Source of the DNA: Agrobacterium cucumeris
Lineage (GTDB): Bacteria; Pseudomonadota; Alphaproteobacteria; Rhizobiales; Rhizobiaceae
DNA length: 64,000 nucleotides
NCBI RefSeq assembly: GCF_030036535.1
Contig: NZ_CP080388.1
Coordinates: 620,001-684,000 of the forward strand
Direction: 5' to 3'
The notes beneath the pieces are model-generated. The model did not search any database and was not told where the DNA came from. It worked only from the letters and a program-made list of their open reading frames with translations. Shown in pieces: positions 53,276 through 61,405 of this stretch. How positions within the stretch are numbered: the stretch's first letter is position 1; each line of letters starts with the position of its first letter. A program made the translations under genes and the position numbers.

Positions 53276-54210
53276 GTCCGAACCTCCGTTACCACCGTCA
53301 GCCCGGTCATGACCGGCACGGTGTATGGATCGGGCTCGATCGCCACCGGCGCGAGGTCGCGCACCTTCACGATGTTGGCGCCATAGGCAGCGCCGGACAG
53401 CAGCCCTTCAGGAATTTCGCCGCCGACGGTGGTTCGCTCGATCGCTGCGGCCGTCACACGCTTTTCCGCCTCGGCCTTCAGCAGATCAGGTGACGGGCCG
53501 GTCCCGACGATCTCCAGTACCAGAGACACCTGATATTCCCTGCGGGTCGCCGTCATGATGGAAACGCTGACAGCTTCCGGCGTGCGGTCTGGATCGAGAA
53601 CAGCGGCGCGCACGGTCGCCAGTTCGACCGAGGTCGGTTCACGGCCGAAGGGTCCAATCAACACGACATCGGTATCGCCGCGACGGCCATGGATAGCGCG
53701 GCCGTTGATCCGGGCGTCCCACAGGCCAAGTGTTTTGTCGTCAGTTTGCGGCCACGCCGTCCACGCATCATAGAGGTATCGGCCGGGAGAACCGGATGCG
53801 GGCGCGTCAAGCGACAACAGGTAGCGGCGAAGCAAAGACGCATCGCCTTCCATCACGGCATCTGTGTTTGCGGTTGCCGGTGTCACGATCTGGCGCGCAA
53901 CGTTGTTGTCGGCGGCGATCGCCTCCAGATCAGAACCCTTGGCATAGGGCGCGAGCAGTGCGCGAAAGGCATCGTTAACACGCTGGCGATCGAGAAGGCG
54001 CAGATAGGTCCAAGCCTGACCGACAATGTTGGCGCTGTCGGTTTCAAGATCGAGCGTCTCATAGGCAGGCAGCGTCGGATCAAGCTGACGCTGGATTTCC
54101 CAGACCTGAATGAAGCGCGCCTTGAAGGCAGCAATCATCGCCTCGGCGCTCAATGTCTCGATCGCGTCGGGAACCGGCAGGCGGGAAAGGTCGATAATCT
54201 GAAAGCTCAT
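53272..54210 (-). CDS. Baseplate assembly protein J (P2 gpJ-like)
   Basis: 312 residues from the ATG at 54210, which has CGGAGG 4-5 bases upstream and gives the usual MSFQIIDLSRLPVPDAIETL start. Baseplate wedge protein with the family RYLYDAWTAWPQ and VVLIGPFGREPTSVELATVR regions. It overlaps W and I by 4 bases each. Confidence 0.9.
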   Translation of the reverse strand: MSFQIIDLSRLPVPDAIETLSAEAMIAAFKARFIQVWEIQRQLDPTLPAYETLDLETDSANIVGQAWTYLRLLDRQRVNDAFRALLAPYAKGSDLEAIAADNNVARQIVTPATANTDAVMEGDASLLRRYLLSLDAPASGSPGRYLYDAWTAWPQTDDKTLGLWDARINGRAIHGRRGDTDVVLIGPFGREPTSVELATVRAAVLDPDRTPEAVSVSIMTATRREYQVSLVLEIVGTGPSPDLLKAEAEKRVTAAAIERTTVGGEIPEGLLSGAAYGANIVKVRDLAPVAIEPDPYTVPVMTGLTVVTEVRT

Positions 54211-54584
54211 GCGGCCTCCGGCCAAGACGTATTGACGGTTTCGTAGACGGACCAATCGCCGAGGTGGCCACGCGGGAACCAGACGCCCGTCAGAATGAAA
54301 ATGAAGCGGCCGGTGCGCTTGTATTCGAGCAGCTCGATCTTCTGCAGGCTGAAACCGGGTTCGCCACCATCAGGATCATTGAGCGCGTCGGCAATTGCCC
54401 GATAGGCTGCAAGAATGGTTGTGGCATCGGCGTTGCCGTCCTGCAGCTCGCGCAGTACCGAGCCGATATGACGGCGAAGAACACGGCTTCCCAGCCGTGT
54501 CGTCAGGCATTTCCTGATCGACTGGACGCAATGGTTCCAGCCGAGCAGCATCTTGCCTGTCCTCGCGTCGATACCGGCCCGCAT
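54207..54584 (-). CDS. Baseplate assembly protein W (GPW/gp25 family)
   Basis: 125-residue lysozyme-fold-like baseplate protein: IRKCLTTRLGSRVLRRHIGS is the GPW/gp25 signature, and the C-terminal strand part includes GRFIFILTGVWFPRG. P2 gpW position between V and J. Confidence 0.9.
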   Translation of the reverse strand: MRAGIDARTGKMLLGWNHCVQSIRKCLTTRLGSRVLRRHIGSVLRELQDGNADATTILAAYRAIADALNDPDGGEPGFSLQKIELLEYKRTGRFIFILTGVWFPRGHLGDWSVYETVNTSWPEAA

Positions 54585-54587
54585 GGT

Positions 54588-54806
54588 TTACTCCTTCACA
54601 GCCTTGGCTTTGGCTGCAGGCGTGGTTTCGGTTTCACCTGCAGGCGCTTCCGCCTTCTTGCCCGGCTCCTCGATCTCACCCGCGATCAGCGGATAGGCCG
54701 CCTGTTCGTCGGTCAATTCGATGGGCTTGCCGACGCCGGGCGAACGGACGCCCGCGACAAAAATTCCGGCTTTGGCGGTGACGGTGAAAGTCTTTTTAGA
54801 GGTCAT
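54588..54806 (-). CDS. Small hypothetical prophage protein (72 aa)
   Basis: 72 residues, MTSKKTFTVTAKAGIFVAGV at the N-terminus, then a C-terminal Ala/Glu/Lys/Thr-rich tail. AAAGGAG precedes the ATG by 7 bases. Inserted between V and W. The N-terminal half has the look of short Mu-phage proteins with a GxxxAGVRSPGVG motif; function unknown. Confidence 0.7.
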   Translation of the reverse strand: MTSKKTFTVTAKAGIFVAGVRSPGVGKPIELTDEQAAYPLIAGEIEEPGKKAEAPAGETETTPAAKAKAVKE

Positions 54807-54817
54807 TGAAGGCTCCT

Positions 54818-55369
54818 TTATTCGTTGGGTTCGTAGGTGTTTTCTCCGCCCCTGCGGATGCCGCCGTGGTTGTGGCTGTCGCCGACATTCTTTTCGTTGT
54901 GGCGCAGGCGGGCAGAAAGGGCGTGAATCGTGTCTTCCGAAAGCGTGATGCTGGAGCCGCCATGCGAAAGCTTCAGGCCCTCGGCCGTCATGCGTATCGC
55001 GGACCCGGCATAGGTGATTGTCAGCTCTTTCGGCGTCCCGGCCGGGTTCTGTGCGTCGTCGGTGTGGCTGTCGCGGATCGCGAGCGATTGACTGCCGATC
55101 TCGCCGTTCGGCGAAAACAGCCGCATCGGATTGCCGATTTCCACGGGCATGTTTGTGCCGGTGGCTCCGGCCGCCTCCTGCACCTGCACCCATGGCGACA
55201 GGAACGGTTTGCCGTTGGCACCGACCGCCGCCAGTTCCAGCCGCACGCGGCTGCCGTCGATCTCGGCGACACGGCCGGTCATCTGCGATGCCACGAGGCG
55301 GCGATTGAGATCGTCAATATTCTTGTAGATGCCGCGAAACTCGCGGACGATGATATCGGCATCAGACAT
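54818..55369 (-). CDS. Baseplate assembly protein V (central spike)
   Basis: 183-residue P2 gpV-like spike: an OB-type N-terminal fold (VASQMTGRVAEIDGSRVRLE) and a C-terminal repetitive beta part with SHTDDAQNPAGTPKELTITY. The C-terminus carries NVGDSHNHGGIRRGGENTYE, whose His residues may bind iron at the spike tip as in gpV. It overlaps the gp37-like gene by 8 bases. Confidence 0.88.
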   Translation of the reverse strand: MSDADIIVREFRGIYKNIDDLNRRLVASQMTGRVAEIDGSRVRLELAAVGANGKPFLSPWVQVQEAAGATGTNMPVEIGNPMRLFSPNGEIGSQSLAIRDSHTDDAQNPAGTPKELTITYAGSAIRMTAEGLKLSHGGSSITLSEDTIHALSARLRHNEKNVGDSHNHGGIRRGGENTYEPNE

Positions 55370-55883
55370 GACCGGCCTCCGGCGTATCGAGCTGCTCGCC
55401 GTTCACCTCGAATTCGGAGATGACGACGCCGTCAGGACCGAACAGCCCGTCGCCGAGCTGCCGGAGCGTCTGGTTCCACTCGACCGACATGACGCCGACG
55501 CCGCGCTGTTTCACGGCTGCGGATATGATCGGCTGGATGACGACAGAAGACGGCGCGGTGAGCTTCGTCATGCCCCAGAGCTGCGCCGGGTGAAGAAGCG
55601 TGCCAATCGCCTCGGCAATGTTCCAACCGTCTTCCTCGCGCTTGGAGCCTTCGGTGATGACAAAGGCGACCATGTTCAACGCGGCCTCGGCCTGTCCGTT
55701 CGGTTGCCATGCAAGCGGGCTGCGCAGGATCGCAAGGCGCACGCCCGGCGCACGGATCATTTCGCGCTCCAGCTCCGACAGATCGAAGCGGCCGAACTGC
55801 GCCTCGCACGACTTGATGTTCGGCAGGATGCGCTTGATGTCGGTCAGAACCGATTCACGGAAGGTGATAAGACGGCCGCTCAT
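55362..55883 (-). CDS. Mu gp37-like protein (DUF1834)
   Basis: 173 residues starting MSGRLITFRESVLTDIKRIL, of the Mu gp37/DUF1834 type found between the head-completion genes and the tail genes. Probably a tail- or neck-completion protein. Start at 55883 overlaps the gpG-like stop by 4 bases. Confidence 0.75.
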   Translation of the reverse strand: MSGRLITFRESVLTDIKRILPNIKSCEAQFGRFDLSELEREMIRAPGVRLAILRSPLAWQPNGQAEAALNMVAFVITEGSKREEDGWNIAEAIGTLLHPAQLWGMTKLTAPSSVVIQPIISAAVKQRGVGVMSVEWNQTLRQLGDGLFGPDGVVISEFEVNGEQLDTPEAGHV

Positions 55884-56368
55884 CGCTGCACCAGTCTGGA
55901 AAGCCAGTCCTCTGTGGTTTCCACCATTTCGTTCTGGTTGGCGACGGACATGCCAAGATACGGCCGGGCGGGCATTTCGACCTGTTTGACCACGGCGAAA
56001 TTGACAAAGCCGCCGGAGACCCACCAGAACTTCAGCGCACTGCCGTTCTTGGGCTTGATGATGCCGCCGAGCTGGTGGATACGGGCATAGACCAGACCGG
56101 AGCCGATCATGATGGTGGTGGCGTCGGCGATATAGTCGATCGAGCGGGAAAGAGCGCCTGAAGCAAACAGGATGCTGGTTCCCTGATTGTTGCGAACCCA
56201 CGGCGTTCCGTCCGGCTCGGTCTTTTCGACCTCGATACGGTGACGTATCTGACCCTGCACGAGACGGCCGATGCCTTCGTTCAATTCGCCGAGCGGCGCG
56301 TTCTCAATCCCATCAAGGGTGAGAATCGCCTCCTCGTAACCGACAAGTTCCGTGACGATACCGCTCAT
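55880..56368 (-). CDS. Virion morphogenesis protein (Mu gpG/P2 gpS-like)
   Basis: 162-residue tail/head completion protein: LGELNEGIGRLVQGQIRHRI, DGTPWVRNNQGTSILFASGA, then GLVYARIHQLGG, the standard run of the virion morphogenesis family. It overlaps both neighbours by 4 bases. Confidence 0.88.
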   Translation of the reverse strand: MSGIVTELVGYEEAILTLDGIENAPLGELNEGIGRLVQGQIRHRIEVEKTEPDGTPWVRNNQGTSILFASGALSRSIDYIADATTIMIGSGLVYARIHQLGGIIKPKNGSALKFWWVSGGFVNFAVVKQVEMPARPYLGMSVANQNEMVETTEDWLSRLVQR

Positions 56369-56784
56369 GGCAGGCGATCCCGGCCGAACAGACGAGGCCC
56401 GGAATAGAATGCAGCACCACTGGAGGACAGGCCGTCATCGGTCGGAACCTTCGGCTCGTCAGAGCCAAGACCCGCCTTGCCATCGGCAACGCGCTTCAGA
56501 AGCTCGACGGCCTGCTTGTAGCGGTCCTCGATCGTGGTGGTGAGACTGGTGTGGCGGATCGCCAGATAATAGACGGCAATGTTCACGCAGGGCATGACGA
56601 GCGCCTGCGGCGTGCCGGGAATCGGTGTCGCATAACGGGCAGAAAGATGGGTGTCGATTTCGCCGCTGGCCTGTTCGACGGCGCGGGCGATGGCAACCTC
56701 GGCGTCCACGTCCTCGCGAATAAGGTCCGCGATGAACTCGGAACCCCACAAATCCTCGATATTGGTGCGACTTGCATATGCCAT
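56365..56784 (-). CDS. Mu gp36-like head-tail connector (DUF1320)
   Basis: 139 residues: MAYASRTNIEDLWGSEFIAD and helices with ASGEIDTHLSARYATPIPG typical of the gp36/DUF1320 family at the head-tail joint. Overlaps gpG by 4 bases. Confidence 0.88.
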   Translation of the reverse strand: MAYASRTNIEDLWGSEFIADLIREDVDAEVAIARAVEQASGEIDTHLSARYATPIPGTPQALVMPCVNIAVYYLAIRHTSLTTTIEDRYKQAVELLKRVADGKAGLGSDEPKVPTDDGLSSSGAAFYSGPRLFGRDRLP

Positions 56785-56804
56785 GGAAGAAACCCGTTGA
56801 AGAT

Positions 56805-56832
56805 GCTCCCGCAGCCGGATTGCTGCGGGAGC
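56805..56832 (-). other. Intercistronic hairpin in the head operon
   Basis: Perfect 11-bp stem GCTCCCGCAGC/GCTGCGGGAGC with a 6-base loop between the Lys/Ala/Glu-rich gene and gp36. No U-tract; may lower expression of downstream genes relative to the capsid. Confidence 0.5.
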
Positions 56833-56856
56833 TGGTCGCGCCGCTTGGGAGGCGGA

Positions 56857-57312
56857 TCAGATAGCGCCGAACGTCCTGAAGGTGTCGAGATCGGTCTCGC
56901 TCACGTCGCCGGGCAGGTTCTCACCCGGCGCGTATGTCTTGCCGGGCAGGCGGATTTCCTGTTTGGCCTGCGGGCCGGGCTTGGCGGCGGCCGCAGCAGC
57001 TTTCGCCTCCGCCTCCGCTCTGGCCTTCTCGGCCGCCTCAGACTTCGCCTTTTCTTCCGCTTCCGCCTTTGCTTTGGCAGCGGCCTCGGCTTTGGCCTTT
57101 TCCTCGGCCTCGGCTTTTTCCCTCGCTTCAGCGTCAGCCTTCGCTTTTGCGTCGGCTTCCGCCTTGGCTTTCGCGGCTGCTTCCGCCTTGGCCTTTTCCT
57201 CGGCCTCGGCCTTTTTCTTCGCTTCCGCGTCAGCCTTTGCCTTTGCGTCGGCCTCTGCCTTGGCTTTCGCGGCCGCTTCGGCCTTGGCCTTCTCTTCTTC
57301 GGGAGTTCCCAT
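56857..57312 (-). CDS. Ala/Lys/Glu-rich helical repeat protein with conserved C-terminus
   Basis: 151 residues. Residues 4-112 are nearly all A, K, E, D and R in repeating blocks such as AEAEEKAKAEAAAKAKAEAD, predicting a long charged single helix or coiled coil. Residues 113-151 are ordinary sequence (LPGKTYAPGENLPGDVSETD). Sits where Mu has gp35. DNA repeats leave the opposite strand open too, but only this strand has phage context. Repeat number probably varies among relatives. Likely a small head accessory. Confidence 0.75.
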   Translation of the reverse strand: MGTPEEEKAKAEAAAKAKAEADAKAKADAEAKKKAEAEEKAKAEAAAKAKAEADAKAKADAEAREKAEAEEKAKAEAAAKAKAEAEEKAKSEAAEKARAEAEAKAAAAAAKPGPQAKQEIRLPGKTYAPGENLPGDVSETDLDTFRTFGAI

Positions 57313-57382
57313 GTCACTGTCTCCGGTCGGGTTGTACGACCGGCCCCGCAGGGCCGATGATGGTTTCAGGGGAGAACGCCGA

Positions 57383-58360
57383 TCAGGCGACGGCGTTCTG
57401 GATCAGGTAGCCGACGCTCTTGGCGCAGACGAGTTCGCGGACCTTTTCGCCGACACGGACGCGCTTGCCGCCTTCGAGGCCGATATCCTTGTCCTCGATC
57501 GAACCGGCGATGCGCTTGCCGTTGGCAGCGGTGAAGCCCCATGTGATGACAGAGCCATCCGCCTGCTTTTTCGTCGGGTCGATGTAGAGCAGCGAGATCG
57601 TCTTGCCCCAGACACGGCTGAGGTTCACCTGCTGACCCTTGCGGGAAAGGTTCACCTGGGCGACACCGATCAGCAGGTTCTTGATGTCGATTTCAAAGAG
57701 ATCGGCGAACTGCTGCTTGGTGATCGCGCCGTCTTCCGTCAGCCCGCCCTTGACGGCCTTGATCAGCTTCGGATGGCGCTTGATCTTCGACCATGCAGGC
57801 TGGCCCATGGTGATTGTGTTCGGGCGATAGACCAGCGTCTTGTCCATGCCCTCATCAATCACGGCATAAGGATCGGAATTGGCGAAGTCGGAAAACTGCT
57901 GGTTCCCCGCCAGAACCAGACGGCGGGCAGCATCATAGTTGTTGGGGTCCTGCACCACGGCGGCGGCACGAACCTCGCGGCCGAGCTGGAGAAGATTGGT
58001 GAGACCCTCGGTTGCCATCGACTCGGGGTCGATCGTGGACCGCTTTTCGCGCCGTGCCTTCTCGGCCTCCTTGATATCCGAATAGGGAATAGGATCATCA
58101 AGGCCGAAATTGCGGACGCTGCTGTCGCGCTCCTCGCCGGTGAACTCAATGCGGCCGGGCTGGCCGGTGCGGCCGACTTCCAGCTCCGGCACGGTGAAGG
58201 CTTCGCCGAGCGGGAATTCGGTCCATTTGAAGGTGTCGCCGAGGACATCGACTTCCGGCAGCACGCGATCATAGATCAGCGTGGCGGCCGGATTGCGATA
58301 TCCGATGGAAATCGCCGTCAGTGTCGGCGAGACCGGAAAGGGTCGATTGGTGGTGTTCAC
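57383..58360 (-). CDS. Major capsid protein
   Basis: 325-residue capsid subunit: TAISIGYRNPAATLIYDRVL at the N-terminus and C-terminal RELVCAKSVGYLIQNAVA, of the HK97-fold phage capsid E/Mu-T-like type. It lies after the protease/scaffold and decoration genes as expected. The start is preceded by a short gap from the decoration gene. Confidence 0.88.
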   Translation of the reverse strand: MNTTNRPFPVSPTLTAISIGYRNPAATLIYDRVLPEVDVLGDTFKWTEFPLGEAFTVPELEVGRTGQPGRIEFTGEERDSSVRNFGLDDPIPYSDIKEAEKARREKRSTIDPESMATEGLTNLLQLGREVRAAAVVQDPNNYDAARRLVLAGNQQFSDFANSDPYAVIDEGMDKTLVYRPNTITMGQPAWSKIKRHPKLIKAVKGGLTEDGAITKQQFADLFEIDIKNLLIGVAQVNLSRKGQQVNLSRVWGKTISLLYIDPTKKQADGSVITWGFTAANGKRIAGSIEDKDIGLEGGKRVRVGEKVRELVCAKSVGYLIQNAVA

Positions 58361-58377
58361 TTAAAGCGTCCTCGAAA

Positions 58378-58758
58378 TTAGGCGGGCGTGGAAAGAACGC
58401 CGGGCGCGACCTGATAGGGAATGACATCGTCGGCGGAGCCGTCCGACATCGCGAAGCCGATGATGCGCACCACTGACCCGGCAACCGGCACGGCCTTGAC
58501 GGCCTTTGCGTTGGCATTGGAGGTCAGCGGGTCACCAAAGGAGATGTTGCCGCCGCAGCGAACCTCGGACCAACCGGCCTGATCGACATCAAGGATGCCT
58601 TCAGCCGGAGCGCCGAGCATGGTGGCTGCGCCGACCAGCGGGTCGGTTGGAGCCGCAGCTGCGGCAACCTTGCCTTCGGCCGCAGCCTTGACGATGAGAT
58701 AGCCGGCGATCGCGGCGAGGCCGACGCGGAAAGACTTGATGAGAATGGGCGTCGTCAT
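58378..58758 (-). CDS. Capsid decoration/stabilisation protein (DUF2190-like)
   Basis: 126 residues, small beta-rich protein with the GKVAAAAAPTDPLVGAATML and CGGNISFGDPLTSNANAKAV pattern of DUF2190-type decoration proteins. It overlaps the protease stop by 4 bases and is followed by the capsid gene. Confidence 0.82.
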   Translation of the reverse strand: MTTPILIKSFRVGLAAIAGYLIVKAAAEGKVAAAAAPTDPLVGAATMLGAPAEGILDVDQAGWSEVRCGGNISFGDPLTSNANAKAVKAVPVAGSVVRIIGFAMSDGSADDVIPYQVAPGVLSTPA

Positions 58759-59369
58759 TTCGTCTTCGTCTCCTCGACATGGCGGACGGCCTCGGAGATC
58801 GAGACGCTGATGCCGAGTGCGGCCTGATCGTCCTGATACTTGCGGGCAAGCGATGCGATCACGACAGGGTCGCGGTCATCCTCGACGGTCCGGGTGTTGA
58901 CGTTGCGGTTGTCCAGATCGGACGGCGCGCAGATGACCGGCAGGGTCGCGGCAAGAGCCGTGAACCGCTCCAGCCCGCCTTTTTCGGCGCACATGGCACG
59001 ATAGCCGTCACGGGATGCCGGGGTGATTTTCCCGGCCGCGATCTCGGCATCGAGGGCGGCGTCGATCTCGCGATCGGCGTCCTTTTTCTGGAGCGCGGCA
59101 AGTGCCGTGCGGGTCTGGTCCAGATCGGTCTTCAGGGCCGCGACCTCGGCGACAGACGTATTCGACTTGACGGACGCAAGCGCCGTTTCGGTCTCTGTCT
59201 GCAGCTTGGTGACGGCGGCTGTGATCGCCTCGGCTTGTGCGCCGGTCTCGATCTTGAGCAGGCCGCACAGGGCGGAACGCTCATCCTGACGCGCAGTCAG
59301 TGCCGCAAGGATAGCCTTTTCATCGGCATCCTCCGCAAGACCGAGCGCCTTGGCAATTGCCTTGGACAT
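58755..59369 (-). CDS. Internal in-frame scaffold product (Mu Z-like)
   Basis: Met162 of the protease gene (MSKAIAKALGLAEDADEKAI) at 59369 has AAGGA about 10 bases upstream and lies exactly at the protease/scaffold boundary, after a Pro/Glu/Lys linker. In Mu, gene Z is the same in-frame internal start that makes separate scaffold. Expected product 204 residues. Inferred from this resemblance. Confidence 0.5.
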   Translation of the reverse strand: MSKAIAKALGLAEDADEKAILAALTARQDERSALCGLLKIETGAQAEAITAAVTKLQTETETALASVKSNTSVAEVAALKTDLDQTRTALAALQKKDADREIDAALDAEIAAGKITPASRDGYRAMCAEKGGLERFTALAATLPVICAPSDLDNRNVNTRTVEDDRDPVVIASLARKYQDDQAALGISVSISEAVRHVEETKTK

Positions 59370-59852
59370 CGGTGGATTTTCCTTTTCTTCAGGGGAGACA
59401 CGGCTCAAAGCCGTCATGACCAGTGCAGGCCGGTTTACGAGGCCAGCACCGTTGAGGCGCAAAATCAGGCCATCAATCGTGTGATCGAAATCGGGAGACA
59501 GGAAACGGTATTCCTTGTCGACAATTGCCGCAGATGCCTTGGGCGTCCAATCGACCTTGCCCCAGACACCGCCGTCGCGCTCCTCGACAAGCACGATCCA
59601 GCCAGCAGCCGGGGCAGCAATGCCCTGCGGTGCGAGATGGGCCTGACCATGCTCATAGTCGATCGCAAGCGGGCCATCGTTGAGCTTGAAGGCTTCAACG
59701 ACGATCTGCGGCTGGAGCGTCCAGTTGCGGCCGTCCCGCGCCTTGATCTCGGGACCGGCCGGAAACAGCTCGACCCATTCCGGAGGGGTCTTTCCCTTCG
59801 AAGCGGCGATTGCGGCGAGGCTGAAAATTGCGGTTGCGGTTTTTTTCGTCAT
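58755..59852 (-). CDS. Mu-type prohead protease/scaffold (gp32, gene I-like)
   Basis: 365-residue Mu I-type protease fused to a scaffold. The protease part is residues 1-160 (LNDGPLAIDYEHGQAHLAPQ and KEYRFLSPDFDHTIDG). Residues 162-365 are mostly helical scaffold (KLQTETETALASVKSNTSVA, AALQKKDADREIDAALDAEI). First gene after a promoter-like gap with the TGACACTGTCA palindrome. Confidence 0.88.
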   Translation of the reverse strand: MTKKTATAIFSLAAIAASKGKTPPEWVELFPAGPEIKARDGRNWTLQPQIVVEAFKLNDGPLAIDYEHGQAHLAPQGIAAPAAGWIVLVEERDGGVWGKVDWTPKASAAIVDKEYRFLSPDFDHTIDGLILRLNGAGLVNRPALVMTALSRVSPEEKENPPMSKAIAKALGLAEDADEKAILAALTARQDERSALCGLLKIETGAQAEAITAAVTKLQTETETALASVKSNTSVAEVAALKTDLDQTRTALAALQKKDADREIDAALDAEIAAGKITPASRDGYRAMCAEKGGLERFTALAATLPVICAPSDLDNRNVNTRTVEDDRDPVVIASLARKYQDDQAALGISVSISEAVRHVEETKTK

Positions 59853-60187
59853 GGGCGATTAATGCCCTGACGGCGGGAGACCTAAGAGACTGACACTGTC
59901 AGTGCCACGCCGATCTTTCCCAAAACCTGACCTGTGATGAAGAATACCCGAACGGCATCAAAATTGAAGCCGGATTGAAAGCCGTACAGGCGATTTCTCT
60001 GCCGGGACGAGCGATTGAGCGTTTCAGCCCGCCGTCGCGCTCTGTGGCCGTTTATTTCAATCCGGTGCTGGAGCAAAGCCCGGCTTGATAATTTCGGGGT
60101 TCGGGCGCATATTGATGGCAGGCGCGAGCAAGGTTTACTTGGACGGTTTTACCGGATCAACGAGGGAGTGCCGACCCTCCGCGCCTT
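59853..60187. other. 335-base gap between gpF and protease genes
   Basis: Holds the late-promoter candidate (palindrome 59889-59903) next to the protease start. An open frame on the plus strand (about 59894-60087, containing GLKAVQAISLPGRAIERFSP) has no ATG, GTG or TTG with a ribosome site and may be a gene remnant. No intact gene recognised. Confidence 0.5.
59889..59903. promoter_or_regulatory. Palindrome ACTGACACTGTCAGT upstream of the protease gene
   Basis: 15-bp perfect palindrome with the same TGACACTGTCA core as the twin sites before the sheath gene, 37-51 bases before the protease start. Candidate binding site for the prophage late activator. Confidence 0.6.
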
Positions 60188-61405
60188 TCAATCCCCCTCA
60201 ATCAGATTTCCAGCCCGCTTCGCCCGCTCAATGACCTTGTATGTCTCGGCGTAGCTTTTGCGATGGAAGCTGGTCAGCCACCATTCCGAGCCGTTCCCGG
60301 CCGTCTTCACGGCAAGCCGCCACCAGAAGCCGTCCGATGATTTCCCAAGCAGGGAGACCGCGTTGGTCGAGGCGCTACGGATGATCGCGGCCGGATTGAT
60401 GATGACCTCGATCGCCGCCTCGATATTATCGAGATCAAGCCCGCGCTCGGCGCGCTCCTGAAGAATATGGACGAGGCTGTCCGACGACAGGCGAACAACC
60501 GAGGTGGATGCGCCAAGCGCCTCGACAGCCGGTCCCGGCATCTGCGCCACCGGCAGATAGGATTTCGGCATTTTGCCGCGTGCCATCGCCTGCAGGAGCG
60601 GAGAGCGGACGATATCGCCGATGGCGATGCGCTGCCGATCTGCGGGCATGGAGCCGAGGCGCTCCTCAAGAAAGCGGGAAACATTCTGGCCGCGATACTT
60701 GCCGGGGTTGGTGTCCCAGCCCGGATCGATGCCGACCGGCACCATGCGGGTTTCGCCGGTACGCTTGTTCACCCATGGCTTCTCGACCAGCGGCATGACG
60801 GGCGTGTCCTCACGCCAGCCAAGACGGATCGCCTCGCTGCGCGAGATCTGGCGCACACCGCACATGCAGCCCCAACCGTTCGGCGGATAGAGGCGGTTCC
60901 ATATCGGATCGTCCACCGGAGCGACAAACCCGACCCAGCCTTCATGCTCCAGCCGTTTCCGCTCGGCCGTGGACAGGGTGTAGACGAGGAAGGGCAGGAA
61001 ATCCTTGTTCCGTTGCGTCCGTTCCCATTCGCCCGCCGCATGAGCCGACATGGTGTTTGCCCAATAGATCGTGCGCAGACGGCGCGGCGAGCCGAGCTGC
61101 ACGAGCTTCTCCTCGCCGGTCTCCGGGTCGATCGCCAGCGTCTTGCCCCACCAGCCCTTCTGCTGCAGCACCGGCATGAGGTTGCGCTGAAACTCCTCAA
61201 ACGGCGTCTTGCCGGTGATCGCATCGGAGATCGCAGAGCGGACATCGTCCAGAATGTCGTAACCGGCCGACTTGGCGACGGTGAAGGAAAACGCATGTTC
61301 CTGCGGCGCGATATCCCGCCAGTCGAATGTCGGAAGGCTGGCCTTGCCGTCAAAATACCGGGTGACTTCCTTCGGCGCGGTCTTGAAGAGATCAGCTACG
61401 CCCAT
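60188..61405 (-). CDS. Head morphogenesis protein gpF (Mu F-like) with C-terminal nuclease-like domain
   Basis: 405 residues. The Mu F head domain spans about residues 40-250 (WANTMSAHAAGEWERTQRNK, CGVRQISRSEAIRLGW). Residues about 290-405 form a separate domain beginning VVRLSSDSLVHILQERAERG and ending SFHRKSYAETYKVIERAKRA, resembling the barnase/EndoU/RelE-like nuclease domains (PBECR group) that often follow gpF in temperate phages. It overlaps the portal gene by 14 bases. The protein is packaged or acts at the portal in Mu; the extra domain might be delivered into the host. Confidence 0.85.
   Translation of the reverse strand: MGVADLFKTAPKEVTRYFDGKASLPTFDWRDIAPQEHAFSFTVAKSAGYDILDDVRSAISDAITGKTPFEEFQRNLMPVLQQKGWWGKTLAIDPETGEEKLVQLGSPRRLRTIYWANTMSAHAAGEWERTQRNKDFLPFLVYTLSTAERKRLEHEGWVGFVAPVDDPIWNRLYPPNGWGCMCGVRQISRSEAIRLGWREDTPVMPLVEKPWVNKRTGETRMVPVGIDPGWDTNPGKYRGQNVSRFLEERLGSMPADRQRIAIGDIVRSPLLQAMARGKMPKSYLPVAQMPGPAVEALGASTSVVRLSSDSLVHILQERAERGLDLDNIEAAIEVIINPAAIIRSASTNAVSLLGKSSDGFWWRLAVKTAGNGSEWWLTSFHRKSYAETYKVIERAKRAGNLIEGD

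Noticed and set aside
50318..53386. A 1022-codon open frame on the plus strand opposite the tail genes
   Set aside because: It lies antisense to four well-supported tail genes with proper starts and overlaps. The product shows no domain and has the His/Arg-rich composition of a complement of GC-rich coding DNA.
56882..58381. A 499-codon plus-strand frame with Ala/Ser/Phe repeats
   Set aside because: It arises from the repetitive DNA of the Ala/Lys/Glu gene read backwards and from the complement of the capsid gene.
59894..60087. Plus-strand open frame with protein-like residues in the gpF-protease gap
   Set aside because: No usable start codon or ribosome site, and opposite in direction to all prophage genes; at most a remnant.
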